Shown here piece after piece: positions 1 to 11,748 of a stretch of 64,000 nucleotides of DNA. The DNA comes from Anisakis pegreffii (taxonomy: Eukaryota > Nematoda > Chromadorea > Rhabditida > Anisakidae): positions 62,001-126,000 of the forward strand of contig JAPYMA010000287.1 of assembly GCA_035041965.1 (NCBI GenBank), in the 5' to 3' direction. Under the pieces are notes generated by a model that was given only the letters and a program-made list of their open reading frames with translations, was not told the origin of the DNA and did not search any database. The translations under genes and the position numbers were made by a program. How positions within the stretch are numbered: the first letter of the stretch is position 1; each line of letters starts with the position of its first letter.

Positions 1-731
1 AGGTTCTCAATTTGTTGAGAATAGTCTTTGATTGTTAAACGACGTTCCTTGAGCGAATCTTTCTGAAAGTGATCTATTATATTTGGGCGGTTTTTTAATT
101 CTCTCCTTCTTTTAATGGAATTCTTTTTCGTTCCATTTATGAAGCCATTGAGAACCTTAAGTGCAGATTTCTTCATGAAACATTCAAAAAAGCAACAGCT
201 TAATCATCAAGAAGCCGCAGGCATTACCGCAGGAAGATTTGTCATTATAATCACTTATTCAGTTTAATTCAACGTAGTGAGCAAGATAGAAATTATTCGT
301 ACGGGTTTGCTAATTGCATCAGTAATTGAACTGAATATCGAAGATTTCAACTGACCAATTCGAGGATTTGCGCAGTCAATTTCTCGTTTAGTTTTTCGAG
401 ATGTTCGTAAACGAGTAGCTGATATTTTGTCAAACGTGGCTGAAAGTAGTGAAATGTAAGGAATAATTCTGCAAAGAAATCGTTAGCCTTTCCACTAAAT
501 ATAGAAAGCAGTAAAACAATTGTTCGTAGCAAATGTTGGCAACGAAGGATACGGTAACGAAAACATGGACATCACACTCTAACCTGTGTTTTGTCGAAGG
601 AAACTAAAAGTATTTCTCACATTTGCTGATGAAATTCTTCGGTCCTCTTTTTCAATTTTCTGTAGTTTTCCCTTCAAGTCAGCATCAGTAACGAATAAAG
701 TTTGCGCAGTATCAGAACGTCTTGCATCCAT
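1..731 (-). CDS. Unrecognised coiled-coil-like protein, 5' part only (runs off the left edge)
   Basis: I do not recognise this gene. Three exons join in phase on the minus strand: 731-621 (37 codons from ATG, donor GTGAG), 439-356 (28 codons, acceptor CACTACTTTCAG, donor GTCAGT) and 62-1 (20 codons plus 2 nt, acceptor TCACTTTCAG). All joins are phase 0. The 85 visible residues start MDARRSDTAQ. They are rich in Lys, Glu, Leu and Arg, with heptad-like stretches such as LKGKLQKIEKEDR, EHLEKLNEKL and KDSLKERRLTIK, which suggests a coiled coil. There is no signal peptide or membrane segment. Longer open frames overlap exon 2 and the second intron (one around 6-180). I left them out because the TTTCAG sites are better and keep the phase. 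The rest of the protein lies outside the window, so no function can be given. Confidence 0.6.
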
Positions 732-2862
732 TTTTGTGATCTTCACAATGATCTTCACCAGCTAGCGAATTGATCCTCTTGCGCGAAAAGGATGTCGTTC
801 TGAAGTCTAAAAGATGCTCTCTTTAGCGTCTAAAAATATATTGGAAAAAAACGAATCTCAAGCAAAAATCAGTCAGACAAAGTTGCAACCAGGTCTTTTC
901 ATGAGATCAATAAGTCGAAAATGTTTCCGACTAAAATAATCTTCATTAAGCGAAAGCCATATATCAAAAAACATCAAAATTTTTGAACGTTAAGTTGCGA
1001 TTTTAGGACAGTTGGAGAGAAATTTGGCTGCTTTGATGAACTTCAGCGTCAGCGCAAATTTTCCTCCAATTTTTGCTCATCAGAACAAATGAACGAATTC
1101 ATAAACAATGAGTTGTTGTCTCATTAAAATAGCTGTTGAATGTGAGTAACTTCAGGAAACTTAGGATTTCATAAGTCGAGCTCAAACTCAAAAATGAGTA
1201 TTCTGCAGTGGAGCAAAACAATTTGACTATGCAATCAATGAGAAGTGTTTCATAACAGAGAGATTTATTCGATGTGTTATGCTTGCAATCGCTGGGCAAC
1301 CGAAATAAAACGTTTTAAAACCATTACAACTTATTGACTAAGGAATATGTATCATATTAATTCATTCATCCATTTAATGCGGCTTTTAGTGAATATTCTG
1401 ATAAATGGATGCATTAACATTATTCATCTGAATGAGCACTCACGGAAATAAAATTCGGCTGCGAAATAAACTTCAGCTGTTCTTGAAAATGATTCAGTTC
1501 CTTGTTTTAGAGCACAAGTTCACTATTGCTCACATATTACTTCTAAAAAAGGTTTTCTTTCGGAGCACTGCGTTTTCAAAATTTTCACTTACGTTATGAT
1601 CACATTGATGTGTACTGGCTCTAGTCAGCTCAGATCCATGTAAAATTGAACGTAATACACCCATTTGGATACACCCATCATGAGAAATACACCCATTTGG
1701 AAAGGTGGAAACGTTTGTCATTCTCAGTTATTTCTAATGAAGTTTCCAAACGATCACATTGTCAGTGTTGCTTATGAACGAAAGGTTAACTTCGCAAGCG
1801 ATCGATCGAGCACAAACTTCATTGATTATGTGGTCTGTTATCACATCTCGTTTAGAACACACTCAGCAGCTCTGTTGCCTTCAGCGATATTCTCATTAGC
1901 ATGCAAACATCATTTTATGTGGTGATGATCATTGCGTTTGCGCCATTCTCTTAAATCTCATTGCTCAGAACGAGTATTGCAAAATCGTCTGAACGGTTAT
2001 TTTCTTAAAATATCCGTATTTCAATTTGCATAAGAACCAGTTCATTCTCTCGTCGCGTTCATCATGTGCATACGATTGACCGATCAATACAGTCTAATGT
2101 CGATAAGTTTATATAAAATTGGCATTTCAGTGAAGATAACACAACCAGCTGCCCATATCAATGACTAAACACCACTTGATCACACCTACATAAATAAGCA
2201 CTTAAGATTTCATAATCTCATTCGTAATAACACTTTGCCAGCATTGAAGTATTGCGGAAGCACAGGAACATTGATGACGATCGAATGCGTTTGCAGCAAA
2301 TAAGCACATTTAAGCAGTCCCTTATTGAGGAATATCGACACCACATTATGCGAATCATTTAGACGTTCATGACCGTTGCAGTTTTGATTGCTTCAGATTT
2401 AAGGAAATCGGTTGGGCTGCTTGTTTCGCTAAACTTTGAAAAATCCTAGCTCTCATAATCAAGTGACATTTTATGGCTCCTTTAATTCATCATAAAATTG
2501 CTTCCTAATCTGTCGCATTACACATAAATTGTTTCCGAAATATTCGTTTCATTCAAGATCATTTTACACACTCGAAAAGATTCATTTCGTTAAGAAATAG
2601 ATTTTAAAACATAAGCGTCATAACGGAGCGCAAAAATTAACGATTGCTTATGAAAGGATCTAATTGGTGAGACGTATAATCCATAATTGATTTTATTGTT
2701 GAAAATATGTCGGCGATAATAATGTGAATTACAATCATCATTTATCATTTATGTGTTTTTATTTACGATCGAATTCAATGAAGCATGGGATGTTCACTGG
2801 TCAACGTCGAATAGGGAATGACCACGTTCATAAACAAGTTTGTTTGGGACATTTGGGATTGA
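732..2862. other. Intergenic, no convincing gene
   Basis: Only short open frames typical of chance occur here. A small run with repeats of CACCCATTTGGA lies around 1660-1700. This is presumably the shared upstream region of the divergent left-edge gene (-) and collagen A (+). Confidence 0.5.
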
Positions 2863-2870
2863 ATATAAAA
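2863..2870 (+). promoter_or_regulatory. TATA-box-like element of collagen A
   Basis: ATATAAAA lies 94 bases upstream of the chosen ATG. It supports a start at 2957 rather than at the in-frame ATG at 2840, which is upstream of this box. Confidence 0.5.
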
Positions 2871-2956
2871 GGACCTGTCCAATGAACTGTGGCAGCACTG
2901 TACGTTCAGCGGTCACGCAAAAACAATTTGCGGTTTGTGCAGTCGAAGGTGCTCCA

Positions 2957-4252
2957 ATGGATTTGGATAATCGCATCAAGGCGTATCGTCTTGTGGCCTA
3001 TTCTGCCGTAACCTTCTCGATTGCTTCAGTTTTGTCGAGTTGTGTTACGCTTCCAATTATATACAACTACGTGCATCATGTCCGTCATCAAATGCGCAGT
3101 GAAATCACCTTTTGCAAGGTTATTTGCAGATCATTCGCTTTATTTCCGGCATTGAACAAGTCAAGTATTCTCAGCGAGTCTGCGAACGGTTGAGCATTTT
3201 TGTCGCAATTCATTCTTACGTCGTTTCACCGTGCTTTATCATTTCTGCACAATTTTTAGGGATCTGCAAAGGACATCTGGGCTGAATTACATGAACTAAG
3301 GAGTATTCAAACACACAATCGCACGTCACGTCAAGCTGGCTATGGAGATGCAGGCATCATTAGCGAGAGCGGATCATCGCAAGGTGCATCATGCGATGAA
3401 TGCTGTGTACCAGGCTCACCAGGACCGGCTGGACCCCGCGGTAGGCCTGGGAAACCCGGCAAACCAGGCACACCAGGACTAAATGGAAACCCCGGAAGAC
3501 CTCGAAATCAGCCGTGTGAAGCAGTGACACCTCCGCCATGCAAACCATGTCCACGAGGGCCGCAAGGTCTTCCCGGGCCGCCTGGACCACCTGGAGATCC
3601 TGGGTCGCAAGGTCCACCCGGTCTGAAGGGACTGCCTGCAGCTCCTGGAGAACCGGGGCCAAAAGGAGCACCGGGACCACCTGGAAAACCTGGAGCTCGT
3701 GGACCTGTAGGAAAGATAGGCATACCGGCACCTAATGAACCGCTCATTCCAGGCGAACCTGGACCGATTGGTCAGTTTTCTCAAATTCTTTGATATTTTA
3801 TTTTCGTAGAATACTTCACGACTGGGCATTCTATTGAAACGAAATCTGCGATATACGAAGGGCCATTTGAAAAAAAAAAGATCAGCTCAACCTTACAACG
3901 CATCACCTGATATCATCGCTATCAATTTGTCAAAAACTTAGTCAGGATTCCTTCCTATCCTATATCATCTTGAACTAAACAGTTGCGTCACGCACACAAT
4001 AAACACTTTCTTGTAGGTGATTCCGGTTCTCCAGGGCCACCTGGACGTCCTGGTAAGCGGGGTGTGAATGGCACGCCTGGACCAGCCGGACGGAAAGGAC
4101 CACCTGGGCCCGATGGTGAACCTGGAAAAAATGGTAAGACCGGTCAGCCAGGCCCAGGTGGCCCACCTGGAGCGCAAGGTGAAAGGGGTATTTGTCCGAA
4201 ATACTGTGCTATCGATGGCGGAGTGTTCTTTGAGGATGGAACACGACGTTAA
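2957..4252 (+). CDS. Cuticle collagen A (three exons)
   Basis: Structural collagen of the nematode cuticle, predicted to be secreted and assembled into trimers. Exons are 2957-3118, 3260-3770 and 4017-4252, coding for 302 aa. An N-terminal block (about residues 8-54, from [12 protein letters not shown] through a hydrophobic segment to RSEITFCK) matches the family's non-collagenous homology box. RTSR at 75-78 is a furin/BLI-4-like processing site. CDECC precedes a first Gly-X-Y block. A Cys-containing break (PPPCKPC) follows, then long GPPGPP-type blocks. The C-terminus is [20 protein letters not shown], seen in one subgroup of nematode cuticle collagens. The start at 2957 is chosen because the protein matches collagen B from that Met and a TATA-like box lies between it and the upstream in-frame ATG at 2840. 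Collagen B has the same intron positions and the same last-exon length. PGAP2 converges on its 3' end. Confidence 0.96.
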
Positions 4253-4316
4253 ATTATTGGAGCTTATTTCACATCTTACTGCTGTACTCCTAACTCACAA
4301 ATACTTGTTTCTTCAT

Positions 4317-4322
4317 AATAAA
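4317..4322 (+). terminator. Polyadenylation signal of collagen A
   Basis: AATAAA lies 65 bases past the stop codon at 4250-4252. A second AATAAA occurs near 4414. Confidence 0.6.
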
Positions 4323-4437
4323 CATTCGGTCCAGATTCCTCGAAAACGATTGATACGGGTAACGATTATCTCACCACTACCAACCTATGGTCAATAATTG
4401 ATCAATTCCAAGAATAAATCACGCTAGTCGAATCAAT

Positions 4438-4443
4438 TTTATT
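4438..4443 (-). terminator. Polyadenylation signal of the PGAP2-like gene
   Basis: TTTATT on the plus strand reads AATAAA on the minus strand, about 60 bases past the PGAP2 stop at 4502. The convergent collagen A and PGAP2 transcripts therefore end within about 150 bases of each other. Confidence 0.5.
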
Positions 4444-4501
4444 AGAGAATAGTTGAAATTGGTCACAATGAATAAGTTCTTTGCAAAGACTAATTCGAAA
4501 T

Positions 4502-7218
4502 TCATTGATCACTCTGAACAGTGGATTGCTTCACATTCGCACTGATAGTTCGTATCTGATGTTTCTTGTCGTTGCTGTTCGACTTGTCCTCAATCGGTTC
4601 GATCATTCTCACACAGAATATCACTTTATAACGAATGTCAAAGAACGCACATCCATGGAAGGCCATATTCAGAAATACACCCGTATACTCGCAAATTGCG
4701 AATACTTCATAAGCTGAAACATATAACACAGTTATTGTTAGTCGAATTGCTTGTTAGCAATATTTTGCATCCTATTCATGTGCCAATGAAATGCGTCACT
4801 AATGAGTTACGGTTTTATTCATCATCAAATTTTCTCTTGATCATTCATGCAAAGTAAACGGTAACAAGAACCCAATAATGTCGAACGCTTACCCACAGTG
4901 ACACATGCTCTCCAATAAAGCAAGAATGCGCCGATCAGAATCGGAGCACTGATCAAATAAGCACCACATGTCAACAATTTCAGATAGTACGAAAGGCGAC
5001 CCTAAAATTAGTTGTGCTTGCTAGTGAAATCACTCTGAAACCGGTTTCGTCAACTGACGTATTCAAAAGTGAGCGTTTTCCATTTGTATTCATGTGCGAT
5101 TCAGTCGACAATAGACGGTGAATCGAACAAGAAACGAAGTGCTCTCATCGAGATCTCATCAAAAATTCATTTCTGTATTGTTTACCTAGTCATTAAAATT
5201 TGCTAGTTCAACAGTTGCATGCAATGCATTTTGTTGCGAAAAATTAATGAAATGATCGCATAAATATTTGAATCTGTATAACAAATCAACGCAAAAATGC
5301 CTAAACATTCTCGTCACTCAGAATGAGAATTTCACCATCGAAACAGAACTCAATCTTAACTATACGTGAGGAACTCTTCTTAACACTTTCAAACAAGATG
5401 GCGACGCATCAAATCAAATTAATCAATTTTAATACACGATTTCTCTCCGGATGACCCAAAAACTCAGCGTATTGCGTCGGAGTGGATTCATCAATTATCT
5501 TAATTTCGTTGCAATGAAATTCAACAGGAATGAATCGTGACATAATGAACATACGTAAGGATTTAGGTAGTATAGTGATTGCCTGTGACACACAATATTG
5601 CATATAAAAAATCCAATTCCACAAAATCCGAATACGTAAAACAATATGACATGCACCTCTGAAATAATACAGTATTCTTCGTTGAACAGCAACTGAACAA
5701 TCAACCACACTAAGGCAAACAGGTCACTAGTTCCACAATGAGCAGAATATGTGACCAGCTTCGATATTGTAATGAGGGCGAATTAACAAAGGATTTCTTT
5801 CTCAACTAGACATTAAGCTATTAAGATCCATTCCAGTCTCACAGCCATATGAAATTTAAAAAATCTGTTCTGACTAGTGATTGTCCTATCCAACACTTTC
5901 TCCTCTATTCTATTCTATTCTGCCATTCACTTGTTCTGTTTTGTTCTATTCTTCGGGTCGTTTTTCTGGACGTATTCTGTTCTATTCCTTGGAATAGAAC
6001 AGGAATAGAACAGTTTGACTGGAATAGAAACATCATTAGTTCTGACTAACGTACGTATGTTTTCACGTTCACCAATTATCGAGAGAGCTGCCAGGAAAAC
6101 GAGTTCCGCAAGACCAACGTAAAGGTAACAATATCTGGCCAGTTCATAGAACCATTTGTGTTCGTAGTTGACGTTCATTAACCGACGATAGCGTTTAACT
6201 GGAATGCAAACTTCATTTTATTGGAATGAAAACTAACCATTCAAATAGCAGTCGAGATTGATGGACCTTAGGTATTAATCATCCAATATCAATGCCATGA
6301 ATAAGAGTCGAAAGAAAATGACAGAAGTTTGAAACGATCACGAACAATTTCGACCTCTTGATTGAGTACAAACGTTTTTGATGTACAGAAATGAACAGAA
6401 TTTTTGGAAAACTCACATCCCGTAGACAGTTCAATTAACCGAATTGGTACGTGAATGAGAATGAACAACTGCCAAAATGTTCGCTCTATTGGGAGGTTGA
6501 TTATGCGGGATAATGATGGCAATCGTGCCCTCTGAAAGTGAATTATGGTTCGCTAGATGTGATGAAGGAATTAAATGAATGATGCATCGAGAATGCAATA
6601 CCACTCTGGCAGTCAAGATGGACACTTTGCTTGGTAAAAAAAGGATTAACGATATCCCGGAGACAACAATCTGTGTGGAAAATAAAATTGATTGTGTAAT
6701 CGACTGAGTACAGACTGGAAAATAGAGCAGAAAGTGAAACTGTCGTAAGTCAAATTGAGAACACTCGTTCTCATAACAACAAACAAACCCCGCATTGCCA
6801 ATTATAGTTGCTGATTTGATCGTTATGAAAAATTAGTGCTATACTAATCGCCATAATTGCACCGAACATTGGCGGTATGAAACCGAATAAGAAAATTTTG
6901 ATTGGCGATAATCGGAATAATTCACACACCTGAAAAATGTTTCAGTCAACTCAAATTCCTAATATATTCGTTGAAAGATCGGTGAAAGATTCTTCTGATA
7001 GACTGGTGTTAAACTGTTTAATGAAGCAAAAATTAATGCCTAAGCGAAAATCTCATAAATTCAAGACCAAAGTATCAACTAGGATGATTTGAAAAAGGTG
7101 GAATAATCTGTTGGTTATATCATGAACATACACGTTTCCCATCCTTTACATAAGTTGATGCTGCGTCGTATTTATTAGCGGCTAGCACATTTCCATCACC
7201 AATATTACCATTCTCCAT
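4502..7218 (-). CDS. PGAP2-like GPI-anchor lipid-remodelling protein (seven exons)
   Basis: PGAP2 is a Golgi/ER membrane protein needed for fatty-acid remodelling of GPI anchors; that role is known for the family and inferred here. Exons in order of translation: 7218-7132, 6929-6789, 6531-6417, 6198-6055, 5658-5555, 5001-4893 and 4713-4502. All have GT-AG borders and matching phases, giving 303 aa. About six hydrophobic segments are visible: in exon 2 (FLFGFIPPMFGAIM), exon 3 (FWQLFILIHVPIRLIEL), exon 4 (YLYVGLAELVFLAALS), exon 5 (LFYVFGFCGIGFFIC), exon 6 (LISAPILIGAFLLYW) and exon 7 (EYTGVFLNMAFHG). Family signatures are LPSLSRIINLP..RTFW, CHRQSLYYLNPYGRLSYYLK and FAICEYTGVFLNM. The length is as expected. 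The 5' end is an ATG after in-frame stops. It lies between the two collagens, on the opposite strand. Confidence 0.95.
5977..6002. repeat. Perfect 12-bp inverted repeat in a pyrimidine-rich intron repeat tract
   Basis: CTGTTCTATTCC at 5977-5988 is followed after 2 nt by its exact complement at 5991-6002. It sits in the fourth PGAP2 intron, within a tract of CTATT/TTCTG-like pentamers (about 5905-6010). Confidence 0.8.
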
Positions 7219-10200
7219 TTATTTTCTGGAAAATTTCGGAAATTAGAGTTCAGTTCAACAGCTGTATGTAGACGAACACATGTGAACACATCGGAGATTT
7301 TTTGAATCATAAAAACGAGTCGCATTAATTTCTATCTATTAAGTATTGCTGTGGACACCCGAACACTTCTTATTTTATGGCTTTAGGTTGCTGAACTGAG
7401 CGTACCATAACGGATCGCAACGAATAATCAATATATTGATATGATAGAATTGATAGGATCGAAAATGCCGACAACGATTTAGAGACCGCAAAAATGGAAC
7501 GTATTGAAACAAGAGCACATAAACACTTGATACCCAAACGTTTCTCGTGGATCTTGCCGTGAAATGAGCATAAAACAATCTGCTGGAATGAATGATAAGC
7601 ATGGAATAATTTCTGGCTGCTGAAATGGTTCAGAACTGGAAAAAATATGGCACAAAAGACGAGTGTCAGCACCTAAAGGTATGGCTAGAAAATGTTGAAA
7701 ATTGAAAAAGTGGCACTAGTATAACGATGCGTGCAGATTGCGGTGATACCGAAATGGGGTTGGTCAAGTCCACGAGAACAGGTTCTCAAGAAGATGAGGT
7801 TGCGGGATTTCTGGGCATTAATGCGCACACATTCGTCTGCAACATGGACAGACATAAATACAGACCATCAAACGAAATCATCAATCGTATTCATGAAACG
7901 GATTTTATGTGGAGCAAAGTGGTGCAGAGGGGCATTGTGAACATAGAAACAATGCGACAAATTTGTTTCATTTTATTGATAATCTCTTTCGCCGTTCAAT
8001 TTCACTCATCGAAATTGCCATTCAAATGTTCATTGTGAAAACAACCTCTTTGAATATCACTGAAGGTGTCATCAATTTCGGAGAGATTAATTGATGTTCG
8101 TTGTTGAACACAGACATCTTATTCTTGACAAAGTTTTTACAGCACGTTAGAGTTGGTGCTCTTGACCGCAGGTAGTTTATTGACGAGAAAACAGCTGACT
8201 CAAGCGTGAAATGTTTCGCTTCCAAAGTGGACACTACTCTCCTGAAACTTCAAGTAGTGAAATTCGCTTTTTTCTCTGGTAACGTGCAAACTTAATGTGC
8301 TTGAGGTTACACGATAGGACCGTACATGTTGGTGAACTTAGCTGGCGCGTTTCTTTCTTGATAAGCCGAAATTGGTTGCTTATTTCGGTTCATCTGGCAT
8401 CCGGGTTCCTTGTTTGACTCACACTATCTAATCCGTATCACGATTCTTTCAAAAGAAATTGCTGAAATGTCCACTTTTTAGTCATTACCGTCCTCCCCAA
8501 TGTTTCCTCGTATTGCTCAAACGGTGATCGCCACTATGACCACCTGATAATTGATCACATGAATTGCAATAGATCATCAGAACAATATTTACCAATGTTA
8601 GAATGACGGTCGAAAATTCGAACAAAAATGTCAAAGGTGACCACGCGGATAAAATTCAACCCTCTGCTTTAGTATATTCCAAATTTTGTCTTTTTGTTGC
8701 AAATATGCCATGACTTGTATTTAACCCGTATAGGTCCCTTTAAAAGAACGTTGAATTCCCATTTTCATCGTTGCTTCCGCGTAATGTGACACTATTAGTT
8801 TGTCATCACCAGGCAATAATGATGGCAAACAAACGGTTTCACATTACGTGGATCAGCTACTGCAAGTGCAGAACATGTTCAGAATGACCGATGTTGGGCA
8901 CTGATTTGATGCATTTCGCTTTTAATCAGCCTCTTTCAGAAAGAGTGCAACGAATGGCAACAACTAGCAATTATTATGTGTGTGAAAGTGTGTGTTCCTC
9001 GAACAACGTCATATGAGTACGGTTACATGACGTTTGCTTTGGTCGAAAACTTCTTCTTTGCTAAATGAATGGGATTGTTTTGAATGAGTTTCTTTCCCAT
9101 GGGACAGGTATCATTGTCAAGAGTTCAACGATGAAGAATAATAATATCCGCGGTTTCGACTGCACTTCATGTCGGCTCATGTTCAGAGGGAAAAATGTCG
9201 GTAACTATTGAAAACAGTGACTTCTCTGCTGCTTGAGACACACACATATCAGAGTTCAAAGCAGAATGAAATACCAAATGAAATACACACATATCAAAGC
9301 AGAAATACTCAAAACAGAGATATTCTATTCAAATATAACGCTTCGAAAATGAATATGCGTGAATTGTTGTATGAAATGTAGAATATTTTGAGTTGTAATT
9401 TTTCTTTAAAGGCGAAAAGTTTGTAGTGAGGAAAGAGTTCGATGCATCAATTTATGGTAAGTTGTGGAGGACTTGTAAGGTACACCCAGCCAACTTCTCG
9501 AAATGATTGATGCTGGAGTGCTTCGAGGCGGTAGTTTGATCTAAAATGTCCTTCAGGTGCGATCTCTCGCCCGAATTGTTGCGTAAGTGACATATTTGAC
9601 GTTCTTATAGTCTCTTCTTCAACAGATTATGAAGAATTATAGGATGGTGATTCCAATAAATTTGCTGACTAGGTCATGTTTATTCAGTATTGTCAAGATG
9701 CATTCAGCAAATTCGTTAATTCCATAAGTAGTAAATAGGGTAGCTAGGACAAAGTGTTCATATTTTAAACCTTCCAACTTGTGACACACTGATTGTGAGA
9801 GGCTGTTTTCATGTCTCATACCGAAGTTGGGCTGTGGTTGTGACTCGATGACATACAGTGTTAATGCGGCACCACGGCTCACAGAGATTTACCAATTTTC
9901 ATCGAATAATTAGGTGAACCATTGTGACGAACTGAAATTTGGTGTTTTGAGCGAGTGAGGTGATCGAACGTTGAGCTGAACGATTAAGAACGATGATTTC
10001 ACGCATCTTGTGAAAGTGAATTCACCGTTTGAAAAAGAATTGTAAATATCCTATTAAGTTGATTGGTGCACAAAACAGAGAAAATGGTTCAAAACACGTG
10101 CAGGTAACAGACTGACGGTAACCTTATAAAAGCGTCAAAATTCCAAGAGGCTAGGTCCTCCACTGGAAGAATCCAACAAATTCCTCATAAAACCTTCGCA

Positions 10201-11673
10201 ACGCTTGACTGACTGCATCTGTTGTCGATCAACATCGATTTTTTTCATATCGATCTACACGGATGATGCACACTTTCCGCATAATTAACAGCAGTATTTC
10301 GGCGGAATTTCTTGAACTGCAGGAAAATTTCCCGATGGATGATGTTGTAATTGAATGATAATCAGGAATTGGTGGCTATATGGCATATCTTCGAACCGTA
10401 TCGTGCAATGGTCGTCGCTCGACATACGCATGTATTCTATGAAGAAAACTTGTTCTTTTTTGTTTTCTGATGTAACCAAATGGGATGAATCGTTGCAATT
10501 ACATTCATTCATCTTTTATGAAACAGATATCCACCGCAAGTTATTTCTCTCGTTTTCTTTGTCACCGCCTCCAGTTGTTTTCCGTGTTGAAATGATAAAA
10601 ATGAACCCAATGCCTCAAGCGATCCTTCTGATAAACTGTTTCTGCAACAACTCATTTCGAACCGTGACCAATATCTTTGAATATCATGTTTCATATTATT
10701 TTCCAAATTATGTTCATCGCAAGTCAACTGATCATTACCATATAACTACTTCTGACATCAGCAGGATGCATCAAAGATCTGAACTATTGTTCGCAGCATC
10801 ACAATAGGCTTAAAATAACATCAAATATGAGGAAGTGTGTGAAGCTGAAGACGAAATCAAAGACATCGAGCACTGTTAATCAGTTTAGAAGAAAGAAATG
10901 TTTCATGATTCATAATGCCTCATGCGAAGTGTTTACATTCAAGAAAGATTGCACCTAAATGACGGGAATCGCAATTTTTTGCTTTGTATCTTGTGAAGCA
11001 ATTGCGTGGACAGGAACTCACTTGCCTGAGAGAATGGCAATAGCTTCTTACATTTAGAATGGTAATAGCGTGAAAGTCTCATGACCTTTCGTTGATCGAA
11101 TGTCAACAAAAATTTTCCCACTCTTAACATGGGAAGTGTTTACCTGAAAACAAAACCGATCCTTTGAAAACACATGTGAACTGTGCAGGTGCATAACACA
11201 TTACATCACATGATATTATGCATTACATAAAATTGTATTCATAAGACATTAAGCATTTATCGTATACACAGCATACGTTAAGCAAATGCCATGAAAAACA
11301 ATAAACACGCAGCTGATTTCAACGAGGATACTAATTATTCTTGTTTTGAAATGAGCAAAAACTGAATTGCTTGATATGAATCTCAATAGATTGATCAGCA
11401 AATCTCTTACAATAACACACTCTTAATATGATTTTGAGTCCACATCATTTCTGTAAGTTTGATATACACACAAATACATGATGATTTCATGCAAATGAAT
11501 TCTGTTTTCATCGAAGATTTCATTTACAGATAGATGTGATGGTATTACAGACAGACAGACAATGTAATACAAGAATTCTCGTTGTATACCGGCGGTTTAC
11601 GAATGAATGAATAACACCGGCTGTAAACAATAAATCGTGACGAAAAAAAACTCGTTATGGGCTCATTAAGCAA
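7219..11673. other. Intergenic, 4.4 kb, no confirmed gene
   Basis: It separates the PGAP2 start (-) from collagen B (+). The longest open frame is 150 codons at 10355-10807 (+), overlapped by open frames on the other strand, with no recognisable domain. Two short exon-like pieces with GTAAGT donors lie at 9427-9456 and 9557-9582 (see findings). Nothing here is convincing as a gene. Confidence 0.4.
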
Positions 11674-11681
11674 CTATATAA
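11674..11681 (+). promoter_or_regulatory. TATA-box-like element of collagen B
   Basis: CTATATAA lies 75 bases upstream of the chosen ATG at 11749, similar to the spacing at collagen A. It lies just upstream of an in-frame ATG-less extension starting at 11683, which is probably 5' UTR. Confidence 0.5.
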
Positions 11682-11748
11682 TGTGCTTGATCTCACTGTT
11701 AGAAGCAGATCCTTTCTTGAAGAACGGTCCGTGTTTCAATCAACTGAG

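Noticed and set aside
7727..8038. Overlapping plus-strand open frames of 103 and 69 codons
   Set aside because: I considered a transposase or pseudogene fragment, but no family motif could be recognised in any of the frames.
10355..10807. 150-codon open frame on the plus strand
   Set aside because: No domain, no splice context, and overlapping open frames on the opposite strand; about the length expected by chance somewhere in 64 kb of this composition.
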